Assembly: GCA_903860975.1 (NCBI GenBank)
Contig: CAIOSI010000022.1
Coordinates: forward strand, 1-64,000
Length of the DNA: 64,000 nt
Source: an uncultured Alphaproteobacteria bacterium
GTDB lineage: Bacteria; Pseudomonadota; Alphaproteobacteria; Caulobacterales; Caulobacteraceae
Direction of reading: 5' to 3'
Shown: positions 9,240 through 17,807 of the stretch, piece after piece
Layout: each line of letters begins with the position of its first letter
How positions within the stretch are numbered: position 1 is the stretch's first letter
Position numbers and translations under genes: made by a program
Notes under the pieces: generated by a model
Database searches by the model: none
Seen by the model: only the letters and a program-made list of their open reading frames with translations
What the model was told of the DNA's origin: nothing

Positions 9240-9491
9240 ATGCCAAAACGAATTCTCGAGGGCGTTGTCGTCTCCGATAAGGGCGACAAGACGGTGGTGG
9301 TGAAGGTCGAGCGGACCTTCCTGCACCCGGTGCTGAAGAAGACCGTCCGTCGGTCGAAGAAGTACCACGCCCACGACGAGGCGAACGCCTACAAGTCCGG
9401 GGACAACGCTCGCATTATTGAATGCGCGCCGAAGTCTAAAACCAAGACTTGGGAGGTGCTGCCTAAGGGCGGCGCCGACCAGGCAGCGTAA
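9240..9491 (+). CDS. rpsQ: 30S ribosomal protein S17
   Basis: An 83-residue S17, a primary 16S rRNA-binding OB-fold protein. The start [20 protein letters not shown] and the [10 protein letters not shown] segment are typical. GAGGAGAGCTGACAG precedes the ATG and gives a clear ribosome binding site. rplN follows after 13 bases. Confidence 0.96.
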   Translation: MPKRILEGVVVSDKGDKTVVVKVERTFLHPVLKKTVRRSKKYHAHDEANAYKSGDNARIIECAPKSKTKTWEVLPKGGADQAA

Positions 9492-9504
9492 GGGATCAGA
9501 ACCA

Positions 9505-9873
9505 ATGATCCAGATGCAAACTAACCTGGACGTGGCCGACAACTCCGGTGCGCGCCGAGTCATGTGCATCAAGGTGCTGGGCGGCGCGGGGCGCCGTTAT
9601 GCCGGCGTCGGTGACAAGATCGTGGTCTCCGTGAAGGAAGCCATTCCGCGCGGTCGCGTGAAAAAGGGGGATGTGCTGCAGGCCATCGTCGTTCGCACGA
9701 GTTCGGCCATAAAGCGCAAGGACGGTTCGGTGATCCGCTTCGACAAGAACGCAGCGGTGATCGTGAACAAGCAAAGCGAGCCGATCGGCACGCGGATCTT
9801 CGGCCCCGTTCCTCGCGAACTTCGCGCCAAGAACCACATGAAGATCATCTCCCTCGCGCCTGAGGTGCTGTGA
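9505..9873 (+). CDS. rplN: 50S ribosomal protein L14
   Basis: A 122-residue L14, at the 50S interface where it forms part of bridge B8. I start it at [19 protein letters not shown], the invariant family opening; the frame is open further upstream but those codons run over rpsQ. The C-terminus [20 protein letters not shown] is also standard. One base is shared with rplX. Confidence 0.97.
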   Translation: MIQMQTNLDVADNSGARRVMCIKVLGGAGRRYAGVGDKIVVSVKEAIPRGRVKKGDVLQAIVVRTSSAIKRKDGSVIRFDKNAAVIVNKQSEPIGTRIFGPVPRELRAKNHMKIISLAPEVL

Positions 9874-10187
9874 TGTCGGCGAAGATCAAGAAGGGGGACC
9901 GCGTCGTGGTCCTCACCGGCAAGGACAAGGGCCGCCAAGGCGCTGTGTCCAAGGTGTTCCCTAAGGAATCCCGCGTGCTGGTCGACGGCCTGAACGTGGT
10001 TCAGCGCCACACCCGTCCCTCCCAGGGTGATCCCCAGGGGGGCATCAAGAACAAGGAAGCGCCGCTTCACGTGTCGAACGTGGCCCTGGTCGACTCCAAG
10101 GGGAAGGCGACCCGCGTCGGCTTCCGCATGGACGGCGACAAGAAGGTCCGTTTCGCCAAGACGACCGGCGAGGTGATCAATGGCTGA
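9873..10187 (+). CDS. rplX: 50S ribosomal protein L24
   Basis: A 104-residue L24, the assembly initiator of the 50S subunit. A KOW motif is visible in [20 protein letters not shown] (about 6-25). ATG 9873 overlaps the rplN stop by one base and is preferred to a GTG three bases earlier. Its 3' end overlaps rplE by 8 bases. Confidence 0.96.
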   Translation: MSAKIKKGDRVVVLTGKDKGRQGAVSKVFPKESRVLVDGLNVVQRHTRPSQGDPQGGIKNKEAPLHVSNVALVDSKGKATRVGFRMDGDKKVRFAKTTGEVING

Positions 10188-10746
10188 TCAAGCTTACGAA
10201 CCGCGGCTGAAGACCGAATACCGGTCCCGGATCCGCAAGGCCCTCAAGGACCAGTTCGGCTATACCAATGAGATGCAGATCCCCAAGCTGGACAAAATTG
10301 TCCTGAACATGGGCATCGGCGAGTCGGTGGCCGACTCCAAGAAGGTCAACGCCGCTATGGCCGACCTCGCGAGGATCGCGGGCCAAAAGCCTGTGCCCAC
10401 GAAGGCTCGCACCTCCATCGCCGGCTTCAAGCTGCGCGAAGGCATGGTGATCGGTGCCAAGGTTACGCTGCGCAAGGAGCGCATGTACGAGTTTCTGGAT
10501 CGCCTGATCACCGTGGCTCTGCCGCGGGTGAAGGATTTCCGGGGCCTACGGCCCACCTCTTTCGACGGTCGGGGCAACTACGCCCTTGGTCTGCGCGAAC
10601 ACATTGTGTTCCCGGAGATCAACTACGACGAGATCGATCAGATGTGGGGCATGGACATCATTGTCGCCACGACTGCGAAAACCGACGACGAAGCGCGTGC
10701 GCTTCTGAAGGAATTCCAGTTCCCGTTCGTCCAAGCGCAAGCTTAA
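10180..10746 (+). CDS. rplE: 50S ribosomal protein L5
   Basis: A 188-residue L5, which binds 5S rRNA in the central protuberance. [16 protein letters not shown] (about 32-47) and [19 protein letters not shown] are family signatures. It overlaps rplX by 8 bases, so translation is probably coupled. The N-terminus is a few residues longer than in Escherichia coli. Confidence 0.97.
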   Translation: MADQAYEPRLKTEYRSRIRKALKDQFGYTNEMQIPKLDKIVLNMGIGESVADSKKVNAAMADLARIAGQKPVPTKARTSIAGFKLREGMVIGAKVTLRKERMYEFLDRLITVALPRVKDFRGLRPTSFDGRGNYALGLREHIVFPEINYDEIDQMWGMDIIVATTAKTDDEARALLKEFQFPFVQAQA

Positions 10747-10764
10747 GCGGGAAAGAAAGAGCAC

Positions 10765-11070
10765 ATGGCCAAGAAAAGCGCCGTTAACCGCAACCTGCGG
10801 GTTCAGGCCCTCGTCAAGCAATATGCCGCTAAGCGCGTCGCGCTGAAGGATGTTGCGAACAACGAAAGCCTTCCGTTGGAAGAACGTTTTGAAGCCCGAC
10901 TGAAGCTGGCGGAATTGCCGCGCAGTTCGTCCAAGACCCGCATCCGTAATCGGTGCGAAGTCACAGGCCGTCCGCGCGCTTACTATCGCAAGCTGCGGAT
11001 GAGCCGGATCTCCCTGCGTGACCTTGGGTCGCACGGGCTGATCCCCGGTCTCGTCAAGTCGAGCTGGTAG
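10765..11070 (+). CDS. rpsN: 30S ribosomal protein S14 (zinc-free type)
   Basis: A 101-residue S14 of the 30S head. The long form with only one cysteine near [19 protein letters not shown] shows it is the zinc-independent version rather than the short four-cysteine form. The C-terminus [11 protein letters not shown] is conserved. GGGAAAGAAAGAG precedes the start. Confidence 0.97.
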   Translation: MAKKSAVNRNLRVQALVKQYAAKRVALKDVANNESLPLEERFEARLKLAELPRSSSKTRIRNRCEVTGRPRAYYRKLRMSRISLRDLGSHGLIPGLVKSSW

Positions 11071-11082
11071 GAGGGGCCCGCA

Positions 11083-11478
11083 ATGGTAAACGACCCCATC
11101 GGCGATCTGATCGCCCGTATCAAGAACGCGGCCATGCGTGGCCGCTCGAAGGTGATGACGCCTGCGTCAAAGATGCGCGCCCGTCTCCTCGACGTGCTCG
11201 CGGACGAAGGTTACATCCGCGGTTACCACCTCGTGGAAATCCCCGGCGCCTTCCCGGAATTCGAGATTGAGCTGAAGTACTTCGATGGCGCTCCCGTCAT
11301 CGTGGAAATCAAGCGCGTCTCCAAGCCTGGTCGCCGTGTCTATTCGTCGATCAAGGACCTGAAGCCGGTTAAGAATGGCCTCGGGATCTCGATCCTGTCG
11401 ACGCCCAAGGGCGTTATGTCGGACACCTCCGCGCGTGACGCGAATGTGGGCGGCGAAGTCCTTTGCCGGGTCTACTGA
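11083..11478 (+). CDS. rpsH: 30S ribosomal protein S8
   Basis: A 131-residue S8, a primary binder of the 16S central domain and, in Escherichia coli, the repressor of the spc operon. [16 protein letters not shown] opens the protein and [13 protein letters not shown] lies near the end. GAGGGGCCCGCA precedes the ATG. rplF starts one base after its stop. Confidence 0.97.
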   Translation: MVNDPIGDLIARIKNAAMRGRSKVMTPASKMRARLLDVLADEGYIRGYHLVEIPGAFPEFEIELKYFDGAPVIVEIKRVSKPGRRVYSSIKDLKPVKNGLGISILSTPKGVMSDTSARDANVGGEVLCRVY

Positions 11479-11479
11479 T

Positions 11480-12013
11480 ATGTCTCGTATCGGAAAGAAG
11501 GCGGTTGCCATCCCTGCTGGGGTTACGGTGACCGTGGATGGTCAGACGGTTACGGTGAAGGGTCCCAAAGGGGATCTTTCCTGGACGGTCGCCGAAGAGA
11601 TCGAAGTCACTCAGGCCAATGGCGAACTGACACTCGCCAAACGTGGAGAGGGACAACGGGCTCAAGCTATGTGGGGCCTATCGCGCAGTCTCGTGGCCAA
11701 CATGGTCACGGGCGTAACCACAGGCTTCGAGCAGACGCTCGAGCTGGTGGGCGTGGGCTATCGCGCAGCGATGAAGGGCCAGGCGCTCTCCATGCAATTG
11801 GGTTTCAGCCACGACGTGGAAATCCCAGCGCCTGCCGGTATCGCGTTTGCGGTGCCGAAACAGACGGAAATCAAAATCTCCGGTATCGACAAGCAGCAGG
11901 TCGGTGAAACGGCCGCCCGCATCCGCCGGATCCGTCCGCCCGAGCCTTATAAGGGCAAGGGTGTTCGTTATGCCGGCGAAAATGTCCGCCGCAAGGAAGG
12001 CAAGAAGAAGTAG
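11480..12013 (+). CDS. rplF: 50S ribosomal protein L6
   Basis: A 177-residue L6, near the GTPase-associated centre. I place the start at [15 protein letters not shown] (ATG 11480), the standard family start; the frame stays open upstream inside rpsH. The C-terminal signature [14 protein letters not shown] is intact. rplR follows after 3 bases. Confidence 0.97.
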   Translation: MSRIGKKAVAIPAGVTVTVDGQTVTVKGPKGDLSWTVAEEIEVTQANGELTLAKRGEGQRAQAMWGLSRSLVANMVTGVTTGFEQTLELVGVGYRAAMKGQALSMQLGFSHDVEIPAPAGIAFAVPKQTEIKISGIDKQQVGETAARIRRIRPPEPYKGKGVRYAGENVRRKEGKKK

Positions 12014-12016
12014 GTC

Positions 12017-12376
12017 ATGGCCCTTTCCTCCCGTGATTCCTCGCTCAAGCGTGCGCAACGTACGCGCACGCGGCTGCGCAAACTGGCTAACGGGCGTCCG
12101 CGCCTGTCGGTCTTCCGTTCGTCCAAGAACATTTACGCCCAGGTCATCGATGATGAGCGCGGCGTAACGCTCGCGGCGGCCTCGACGCTGGAAGGCGACG
12201 AGAAGTCCAAGAAGGGCGCCGATAAGGACGCTGCGGCGCGCGTCGGTGCGCTCGTGGCCCAGCGCGCCATTGAAAAGGGCGTCAAGGACGTGGTTTTCGA
12301 CCGCGGCGGCTACCTCTATCACGGTCGGGTGAAGGCGCTGGCGGATGCCGCGCGTGAAGCCGGCTTGAACTTCTAA
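12017..12376 (+). CDS. rplR: 50S ribosomal protein L18
   Basis: A 119-residue L18, which binds 5S rRNA together with L5. [20 protein letters not shown] (about 16-35), NIYAQVIDD and the closing [19 protein letters not shown] are characteristic. rpsE begins 10 bases downstream. Confidence 0.96.
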   Translation: MALSSRDSSLKRAQRTRTRLRKLANGRPRLSVFRSSKNIYAQVIDDERGVTLAAASTLEGDEKSKKGADKDAAARVGALVAQRAIEKGVKDVVFDRGGYLYHGRVKALADAAREAGLNF

Positions 12377-12386
12377 GGAACGCTAG

Positions 12387-12977
12387 ATGGCTCGTAGAGA
12401 CGACAACCGCGGCGGCCGCAACAATCGCGAAGAAGAACGCGATAGCGACATCGTCGAGAAGTTGGTCCACATCAACCGCGTCGCCGCCACCGTTAAGGGC
12501 GGACGCCGGTTCTCCTTTGCTGCGCTTATGGTCGTCGGCGACCAAAAGGGCCGCGTTGGCTTCGGCCATGGCAAGGCGCGTGAAGTGCCTGAGGCCATCC
12601 GTAAGGCAACCGAAGAGGCCAAGAAGACCATGATCCGTGTGCCTCTGCGTGAGAGCCGCACCCTGCACCACGACGGCAATGGCCGTTGGGGAGCCGGAAA
12701 GGTGATGGTCCGATCAGCGCCCCCGGGCACTGGCGTCATCGCCGGCGGTCCGATGCGCGCGGTGCTTGAAACCCTGGGCGTACAGGACGTAGTCGGCAAG
12801 TCCGTCGGCTCGTCCAACCCCTACAACATGGTGCGCGCGACGTTCGAGGCCCTGAAGGCTCAATCGTCGCCTCGCCAAGTCGCGGCTAAGCGCGGCAAGA
12901 AGGTCTCTGACGTGATCGGCCGCCGCGCCGACGGCGCCCAGACGCCTGCCGCCGACACCGCCGACGTCGAAGGATAA
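12387..12977 (+). CDS. rpsE: 30S ribosomal protein S5
   Basis: A 196-residue S5, which contributes to decoding accuracy and mRNA unwinding. The N-terminus is a charged extension (about 1-22), then the double-stranded RNA-binding fold with [29 protein letters not shown] and the [15 protein letters not shown] loop. The C-terminal tail (about 165-196) is longer than in Escherichia coli. rpmD follows after 5 bases. Confidence 0.96.
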   Translation: MARRDDNRGGRNNREEERDSDIVEKLVHINRVAATVKGGRRFSFAALMVVGDQKGRVGFGHGKAREVPEAIRKATEEAKKTMIRVPLRESRTLHHDGNGRWGAGKVMVRSAPPGTGVIAGGPMRAVLETLGVQDVVGKSVGSSNPYNMVRATFEALKAQSSPRQVAAKRGKKVSDVIGRRADGAQTPAADTADVEG

Positions 12978-12982
12978 GCGAA

Positions 12983-13162
12983 ATGGCTACTGTCACCGTT
13001 CGCCAGACCGGCAGCCCGATCCGTCGCAAGAAAGATCAGCGCGCGACCCTGGTCGGCCTGGGCCTCAACCGTCCTGGCCGCGTCTCCACGCTCGAGGATA
13101 CCCCCTCGGTGCGCGGCATGATCGCCAAGGTCGCCCACATGGTCGAAGTCGTCGAAGGTTAA
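12983..13162 (+). CDS. rpmD: 50S ribosomal protein L30
   Basis: A 59-residue L30. Read directly from the sequence: [20 protein letters not shown], followed by [20 protein letters not shown] and [14 protein letters not shown]. The QTGSPIRR and TL-GLGL segments are typical of this small 50S protein, and the position between rpsE and rplO is the canonical one. Confidence 0.95.
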   Translation: MATVTVRQTGSPIRRKKDQRATLVGLGLNRPGRVSTLEDTPSVRGMIAKVAHMVEVVEG

Positions 13163-13250
13163 TCCCCTTCGAGGCGGGATTTCCGGTCCCAATCCACACC
13201 AGCCGAGTCGGGGTTTGGCCCCGGCGACAGATCTCTAAGGAGAGGCACCT

Positions 13251-13736
13251 ATGACGAAACTCAACGAACTTGCTCCGCGCGAAGGTTCAACCAAGGGCCG
13301 TATGCGGGTCGGCCGCGGCCCGGGTTCGGGCAAGGGTAAAACCGCTGGTCGCGGCGTTAAGGGCCAGAAGGCGCGCACCGGCGTCTCCATCGCGGGCTTT
13401 GAAGGCGGTCAGATGCCGCTTCACATGCGTATGCCCAAGCGCGGCTTCAACAACATTCACCGCAAGGATTTTGCGGAAGTGAACCTGTGGCGCCTCGAGC
13501 AGGCAATCGCGGCAGGCAAGCTTGATATCAAATCAGCCATCGATGCCGACGTTCTGATCGCCGCTGGCGTCGTGCGTCGCAAGAAAGACGGCCTGCGCCT
13601 TCTGGGCAAAGGCGAGATCAAGTCAAAGATCAACATCACCGTCTACTCCGCCTCTGCATCGGCCGTCGCCGCTGTGGAAAAAGTCGGCGGTTCGGTCACC
13701 ACCACCAAGAAGGAAGCTCCGGCCGCTGAGGCCTGA
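13251..13736 (+). CDS. rplO: 50S ribosomal protein L15
   Basis: A 161-residue L15, a late assembly protein that contacts many 23S rRNA domains. The glycine- and arginine-rich N-terminus ([20 protein letters not shown], about 24-43) and [11 protein letters not shown] identify it. AAGGAGAGGCACCT precedes the ATG, a strong ribosome binding site. A short alanine-rich tail ends the protein. Confidence 0.97.
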   Translation: MTKLNELAPREGSTKGRMRVGRGPGSGKGKTAGRGVKGQKARTGVSIAGFEGGQMPLHMRMPKRGFNNIHRKDFAEVNLWRLEQAIAAGKLDIKSAIDADVLIAAGVVRRKKDGLRLLGKGEIKSKINITVYSASASAVAAVEKVGGSVTTTKKEAPAAEA

Positions 13737-13821
13737 GCTGGGCTTAAAGCACTCCGGCCTCGCAACTGAGGTCGTGGCGCCTTATCTGGTGAGCGTTGAG
13801 ACGAGTCAGGGGATTTGGTGA

Positions 13822-15168
13822 ATGGCTTCGGCCGCTGAACAACTCGCAGCCAACTTAAACGTTGAGGCTTTTTCGAAGGCCACGGAGCTGCACAAGCGTC
13901 TGATCTTCACCCTCGTGGCGATGATCGTCTATCGGATCGGCTGTTACATCCCGATTCCTGGCATCGATATCGCCAAGTTCTCCGCGGCGTTCCAGACTCA
14001 GTCGAACGGCATTCTTGGCATGTTCAATATGTTCTCCGGCGGAGCCGTGAGGAACATGGCCGTCTTCGCCCTGAATGTGATGCCCTACATTTCCTCCTCG
14101 ATCATCGTGCAACTTCTGGGGACGGTCTATCCACCCTGGGAGAAGTTGCGGAAAGAAGGCGGTGAGGCGGGACGCAAGACACTCAACCAGTACACCCGCT
14201 ACCTGACGGTCATCCTGGCGCTGTTCCAGTCGTTCGGTATCGCGATGGGCCTGCAGAGCGGCGGTATCGCCGACAATCCTGGAATATTCTTCACGATCTC
14301 GACTGTGGCGACGCTTACGGGCGGCACGCTATTTCTGATGTGGCTTGGGGAGCAGATCACCAGCCGCGGCGTCGGTAACGGCGTGTCCTTGATCATTTTC
14401 GCCGGTATCGTGGCGGTCTTCCCACGCTACATTGCGCAGGCGTTCTCGCTGGCCCGTACGGGGGCGATGAATGGCGGCGCGCTTTTGCTGATCTTTGCGT
14501 TGATCGTCGGCGTGACGATGGCGATCGTGTTCATGGAACGCTCGCAGCGAAGGCTATTGGTCCAGTATCCGAAACGCCAGGTTGGAAATCGCATGTTCGG
14601 GGGCGACACCTCGTTCCTGCCGCTCAAGATCAACACCTCGGGCGTGATCCCGCCAATCTTTGCTTCGTCGCTGCTGCTTCTGCCGACCACGGTCATGACG
14701 CTTTTCGCCAACACCAATTTGCCGTCTTGGCTGCAGTGGCTGCCTGGCGCGGTGGGCCAACTGAACCACGGCAGGCCCGCGTTCATGGTGCTCTACGGCC
14801 TGCTGATCGTGTTCTTCTGTTTCTTCTACACCTCCGTGGTGTTTAACCCGGAGGACACCGCTGAGAACCTGCGCAAATACGGCGGGTTCATGCCAGGCAT
14901 TCGGCCCGGCAAGCGCACGGCGGAATACCTCGATTTCGTGCTGACCCGCCTGACGGTGATCGGCGCGGCCTATATCGCTATCGTCTGCCTGCTGCCGGAA
15001 GCTCTGATCGGTGCCTTCAATATGCCGTTCTACATGGGCGGCACCTCGGTGCTGATCGTGGTCAGTGTCACCATGGACACCGTGACCCAAATCCAGTCAC
15101 ATCTTCTGGCGCACCAGTACGAAGGTCTGATCAAGAAATCGAAGCTTCGGGGCAATCGCGGCCGCTAG
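13822..15168 (+). CDS. secY: Protein translocase subunit SecY
   Basis: A 448-residue SecY, the channel of the Sec translocon in the inner membrane, with ten predicted membrane spans. Signatures seen are the plug region IPGIDIAKF, MFSGGAVRNMAVFALNVMPY (TM2, about 71-90) and GVGNGVSLIIFAGIV. The cytosolic loop with NPEDTAENLRKYGGFMPGIR is intact. It lies in the usual place between rplO and adk. Confidence 0.97.
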   Translation: MASAAEQLAANLNVEAFSKATELHKRLIFTLVAMIVYRIGCYIPIPGIDIAKFSAAFQTQSNGILGMFNMFSGGAVRNMAVFALNVMPYISSSIIVQLLGTVYPPWEKLRKEGGEAGRKTLNQYTRYLTVILALFQSFGIAMGLQSGGIADNPGIFFTISTVATLTGGTLFLMWLGEQITSRGVGNGVSLIIFAGIVAVFPRYIAQAFSLARTGAMNGGALLLIFALIVGVTMAIVFMERSQRRLLVQYPKRQVGNRMFGGDTSFLPLKINTSGVIPPIFASSLLLLPTTVMTLFANTNLPSWLQWLPGAVGQLNHGRPAFMVLYGLLIVFFCFFYTSVVFNPEDTAENLRKYGGFMPGIRPGKRTAEYLDFVLTRLTVIGAAYIAIVCLLPEALIGAFNMPFYMGGTSVLIVVSVTMDTVTQIQSHLLAHQYEGLIKKSKLRGNRGR

Positions 15169-15219
15169 TGGGATTGGTATCGTTGCGCCCCGGCAAGAGG
15201 GCCGGCGACGGGAGGGCTG

Positions 15220-15792
15220 ATGAATCTAATCCTTTTCGGGCCGCCGGCGGCGGGTAAGGGCACTCAGGCCAAGCGATTGGTGGAGTCCCGCAAGATGGTG
15301 CAGCTTTCGACAGGCGACATGCTGCGCGCGGCCATTGCGTCCGGTTCGGAGCTTGGTAAGCGTGTGGCCGGCGTCATGGAACGCGGCGAACTCGTCACCG
15401 ACGAGATCGTTATAGAACTTATTGTAAGCCGTTTGTCTGAGGCTGAGGCTTCAGGCGGTGCGATCTTCGATGGTTTCCCGCGTACGCTCGCTCAGGCCGA
15501 GGCATTGGACCACATGCTGCAGCATCGCGGCTCAGGCATCGATCTGGTGATCCGCCTCAAGGTCGATGACCAGGCTTTGATGGATCGGGTCGCCGGCCGG
15601 TTTGCCGAGAGTGGCCGGGCGGACGACAATCCGGAAAGCTTCAGGGTCCGCCTGGACGCCTACAATACCCAGACTGCGCCGCTGCTTCCCTACTATGAGG
15701 CTCAGAAGAAACTGGTGGAAGTCGATGGCATGGGCTCTGTTGAGGCCGTCGCCGCGTCTATCGATAAGGCGCTTGGCGCTTCGCACCGCTGA
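15220..15792 (+). CDS. adk: Adenylate kinase
   Basis: A 190-residue adenylate kinase, converting AMP and ATP to two ADP in the cytoplasm. The P-loop GPPAAGKGTQAKRL (about 7-20), the AMP-site TGDMLRAAI and DGFPRTLAQAEALD are present. It is the short form without the zinc-type LID insert, as usual in alphaproteobacteria. GACGGGAGGGCTG precedes the ATG. It is the last intact gene of this cluster; a broken gene follows in place of rpsM. Confidence 0.96.
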   Translation: MNLILFGPPAAGKGTQAKRLVESRKMVQLSTGDMLRAAIASGSELGKRVAGVMERGELVTDEIVIELIVSRLSEAEASGGAIFDGFPRTLAQAEALDHMLQHRGSGIDLVIRLKVDDQALMDRVAGRFAESGRADDNPESFRVRLDAYNTQTAPLLPYYEAQKKLVEVDGMGSVEAVAASIDKALGASHR

Positions 15793-15841
15793 GCCGACCG
15801 GAGGGGCGCGCTTAAACATCGTCTGCTTGGCGTGAAATCCA

Positions 15842-16731
15842 CGGGAGCAAACCACGCCGCAAGGCAAGGCCAACCGGATCACCATCGAGCACGACGTCCA
15901 CGTGCCAGCGAGCGGCGAGCCTACGCTTTTGGTCATGGGGCTAGGCGCTCAGATGATCCGATGGCCCCGAGCGTTCTTCGATATCCTCGCGCAGCGCGAT
16001 TTGAAGGTTATCGGCTTTGACAATGGGGATGTTGGGCTCTCTGAGAAAATTGGGTCTGGGGGCGTGCCGGATCTGGCAAAGATCGTGAGCGTCCTCATCA
16101 GCGGCCAGACGCCGGAGGTGCCTTATCTCTTGGACGACATAGCCGCTGATGCCGAGGGGCTGATGGATGCGCTTGAAATTGGCCGAGCCCACATCGTCGG
16201 CGTCTCGCTGGGCGGGCGCGGCTGGTCGCCGCGGATTATCCCGATCGGGTCTTGTCTCTGAGGTCGATCATGTCGACCACCGGAAACCGGGAGCTAGCGC
16301 CGGCCAAGCTCGAGGCCATGGCTGTGCGAAATGATCGCGGACCTGACCCACTGGTCGATCTCCACGGCTTTATGGCGCACGGCGTGCAAGGCGCCCCAGC
16401 CATTGGATCGCCGGCCTACCCACAGCCTGAATTGGCCATCTGTGAACAGTCGCTGGCCAATTTCCGGCTTGGCTACGACCCCACCGAATTCCTGCGACAG
16501 TATGCGGCTGTCGCGGCTTCGCGCGACCCTCGCCTAAAGCTTGCAGGCCTCACCGCTTCGACCGTGGTGATCCATGGCGACGCCGACCCGCTCGTGCCGG
16601 TTGAGGGTGGGAAAGACACCGCCGGCCATATCCCAGACGCCGAGCTGCGGATCATTGCCAGCATGGGGGACGACTTTCCGCCGGAGTTTTTTGCCGAAAT
16701 TGCTGAAGGAATTCTGTGGGCTGTGGAGTGA
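15842..16731 (+). pseudogene. Alpha/beta hydrolase, frameshifted
   Basis: Two adjacent frames together give one alpha/beta hydrolase of the type that cleaves esters or amides. The first part has the GLG oxyanion-type segment (LLVMGLGAQMIRWP) and the nucleophile elbow GVSLGG. Just after that, near 16211-16222, the frame must change: a second frame reads LVAADYPDRVLSLRSIMS and continues to VIHGDADPLVP and the end. A small deletion at the elbow explains this, since the family normally continues GG-MIAQ. The start codon is also unclear: the frame upstream of GTG 15902 continues homologous-looking sequence with no ATG. I consider it dead. Confidence 0.75.
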
Positions 16732-16745
16732 GCGAAGGTGCAGGC

Positions 16746-17759
16746 CTAGGCGCTGGCAATATAGGCGTCAATTGCAGCAAGATGTGTGGTGATCTCGGCA
16801 GGGCTCAGGAACGAGCCTGTGAAGCTGTTCTTGGCCAGCCTGATGAGGTGCTCGCGCGAAAGATGGACGGCCTCGGCGGTCAGGATCCAGTTTTCCGCGA
16901 GATAGCCGCCGAAATAGGCCGGGTCGTCGGAGTTGATGGTCGCTTGCAGACCGAATTCAAGCATCCGCTTGATCGGATGAACCTTCAAATCTTCGACGAC
17001 GCAAAGCTTGAGGTTCGATAGCGGGCAGACGGTAAGGGTCATGCCATCTCTTGCCAGGCGTTCGACAAGTGAGAGGTCCTCCAGCGCTCGATTGCCGTGA
17101 TCAATCCGATCGACCTTCAAAATATCGAGGGCCTCCCAGACGTAGGCCGGCGGGCCTTCTTCACCCGCATGGGCGACCCGTTTCAGTCCGCGCTCGCCGG
17201 CCGCCTTGTAGGCACCCGCGAATTTCGAGGGCCGATGAGCAACCTCAGATGAGTCCAATCCCACCGCGATGATGCGGTCCAGATAGGGCTCTGCTGCGCT
17301 GAGGGTGGCAAATGCGGCGGCTTCGTCCAGATGGCGTAGAAAGCACATGATCAGCTTTGAGGTGACGCCAAGCGAGGCTTCAGCCTCAGCCATGCCGGAA
17401 AGAAGGCCGTCGATCGCCACCGAGAAGGGAAGGCCACGCCCGGTGTGAGTCTGAGGATCGAAGAACAACTCCACATGACGGCAGCCATCCGCCGCGACAC
17501 GCCGGAAATAGGCCATGGCGAGCTCGTGAAAGTCCCGCTCCGTCTGCAGCGCGCCTGCGCCCTGGTAATAGATGTCCAAGAAGTCCTGCAGGTTCGAGAA
17601 GGCGTAGGCCGCTCGAACGTCTTCTATGGTGCGGAAGGGCAGGGCGATCTTGTTACGTCTTGCAAACTCAAACATTTGCTCCGGCTCGAGGCTGCCCTCG
17701 ATATGCAGGTGCAACTCGGCTTTCGGCAGGCCGCGGATAAAATCAGCATCGCTCGTCAT
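16746..17759 (-). CDS. Adenine deaminase (adenosine deaminase superfamily)
   Basis: A 337-residue metal-dependent deaminase. Zinc ligands are seen in ELHLHIEGSL (His17, His19), the catalytic region in HAGEEGPP and the aspartate pair in NSDDPAYFGGY. The segment FFDPQTHTGRG is, to my knowledge, the mark of the adenine deaminase branch (fungal Aah1 type, adenine to hypoxanthine) rather than true adenosine deaminases, so I call it adenine deaminase; many pipelines would write add. The gene is antisense to its ribosomal neighbours. No Shine-Dalgarno is visible before the ATG, and a perfect inverted repeat covers the start, suggesting a leaderless and regulated transcript. Confidence 0.85.
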   Translation of the reverse strand: MTSDADFIRGLPKAELHLHIEGSLEPEQMFEFARRNKIALPFRTIEDVRAAYAFSNLQDFLDIYYQGAGALQTERDFHELAMAYFRRVAADGCRHVELFFDPQTHTGRGLPFSVAIDGLLSGMAEAEASLGVTSKLIMCFLRHLDEAAAFATLSAAEPYLDRIIAVGLDSSEVAHRPSKFAGAYKAAGERGLKRVAHAGEEGPPAYVWEALDILKVDRIDHGNRALEDLSLVERLARDGMTLTVCPLSNLKLCVVEDLKVHPIKRMLEFGLQATINSDDPAYFGGYLAENWILTAEAVHLSREHLIRLAKNSFTGSFLSPAEITTHLAAIDAYIASA

Positions 17760-17781
17760 GCCAGACTGTCATGACGAGCGA
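17749..17781 (-). promoter_or_regulatory. Perfect 12-bp inverted repeat over the adenine deaminase start
   Basis: TCGCTCGTCATG and CATGACGAGCGA form perfect 12-bp arms around a 9-base centre. The start codon of the deaminase lies in one arm. A TTGACG box on the minus strand (17794-17789) with CATGAC at about the right distance would put the transcript start at or beside the ATG. An operator for a dimeric repressor, or an mRNA hairpin hiding the start, are both possible. Confidence 0.55.
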
Positions 17782-17807
17782 GTGGCGGCGTCAAGCGCGG
17801 TCTTTGC

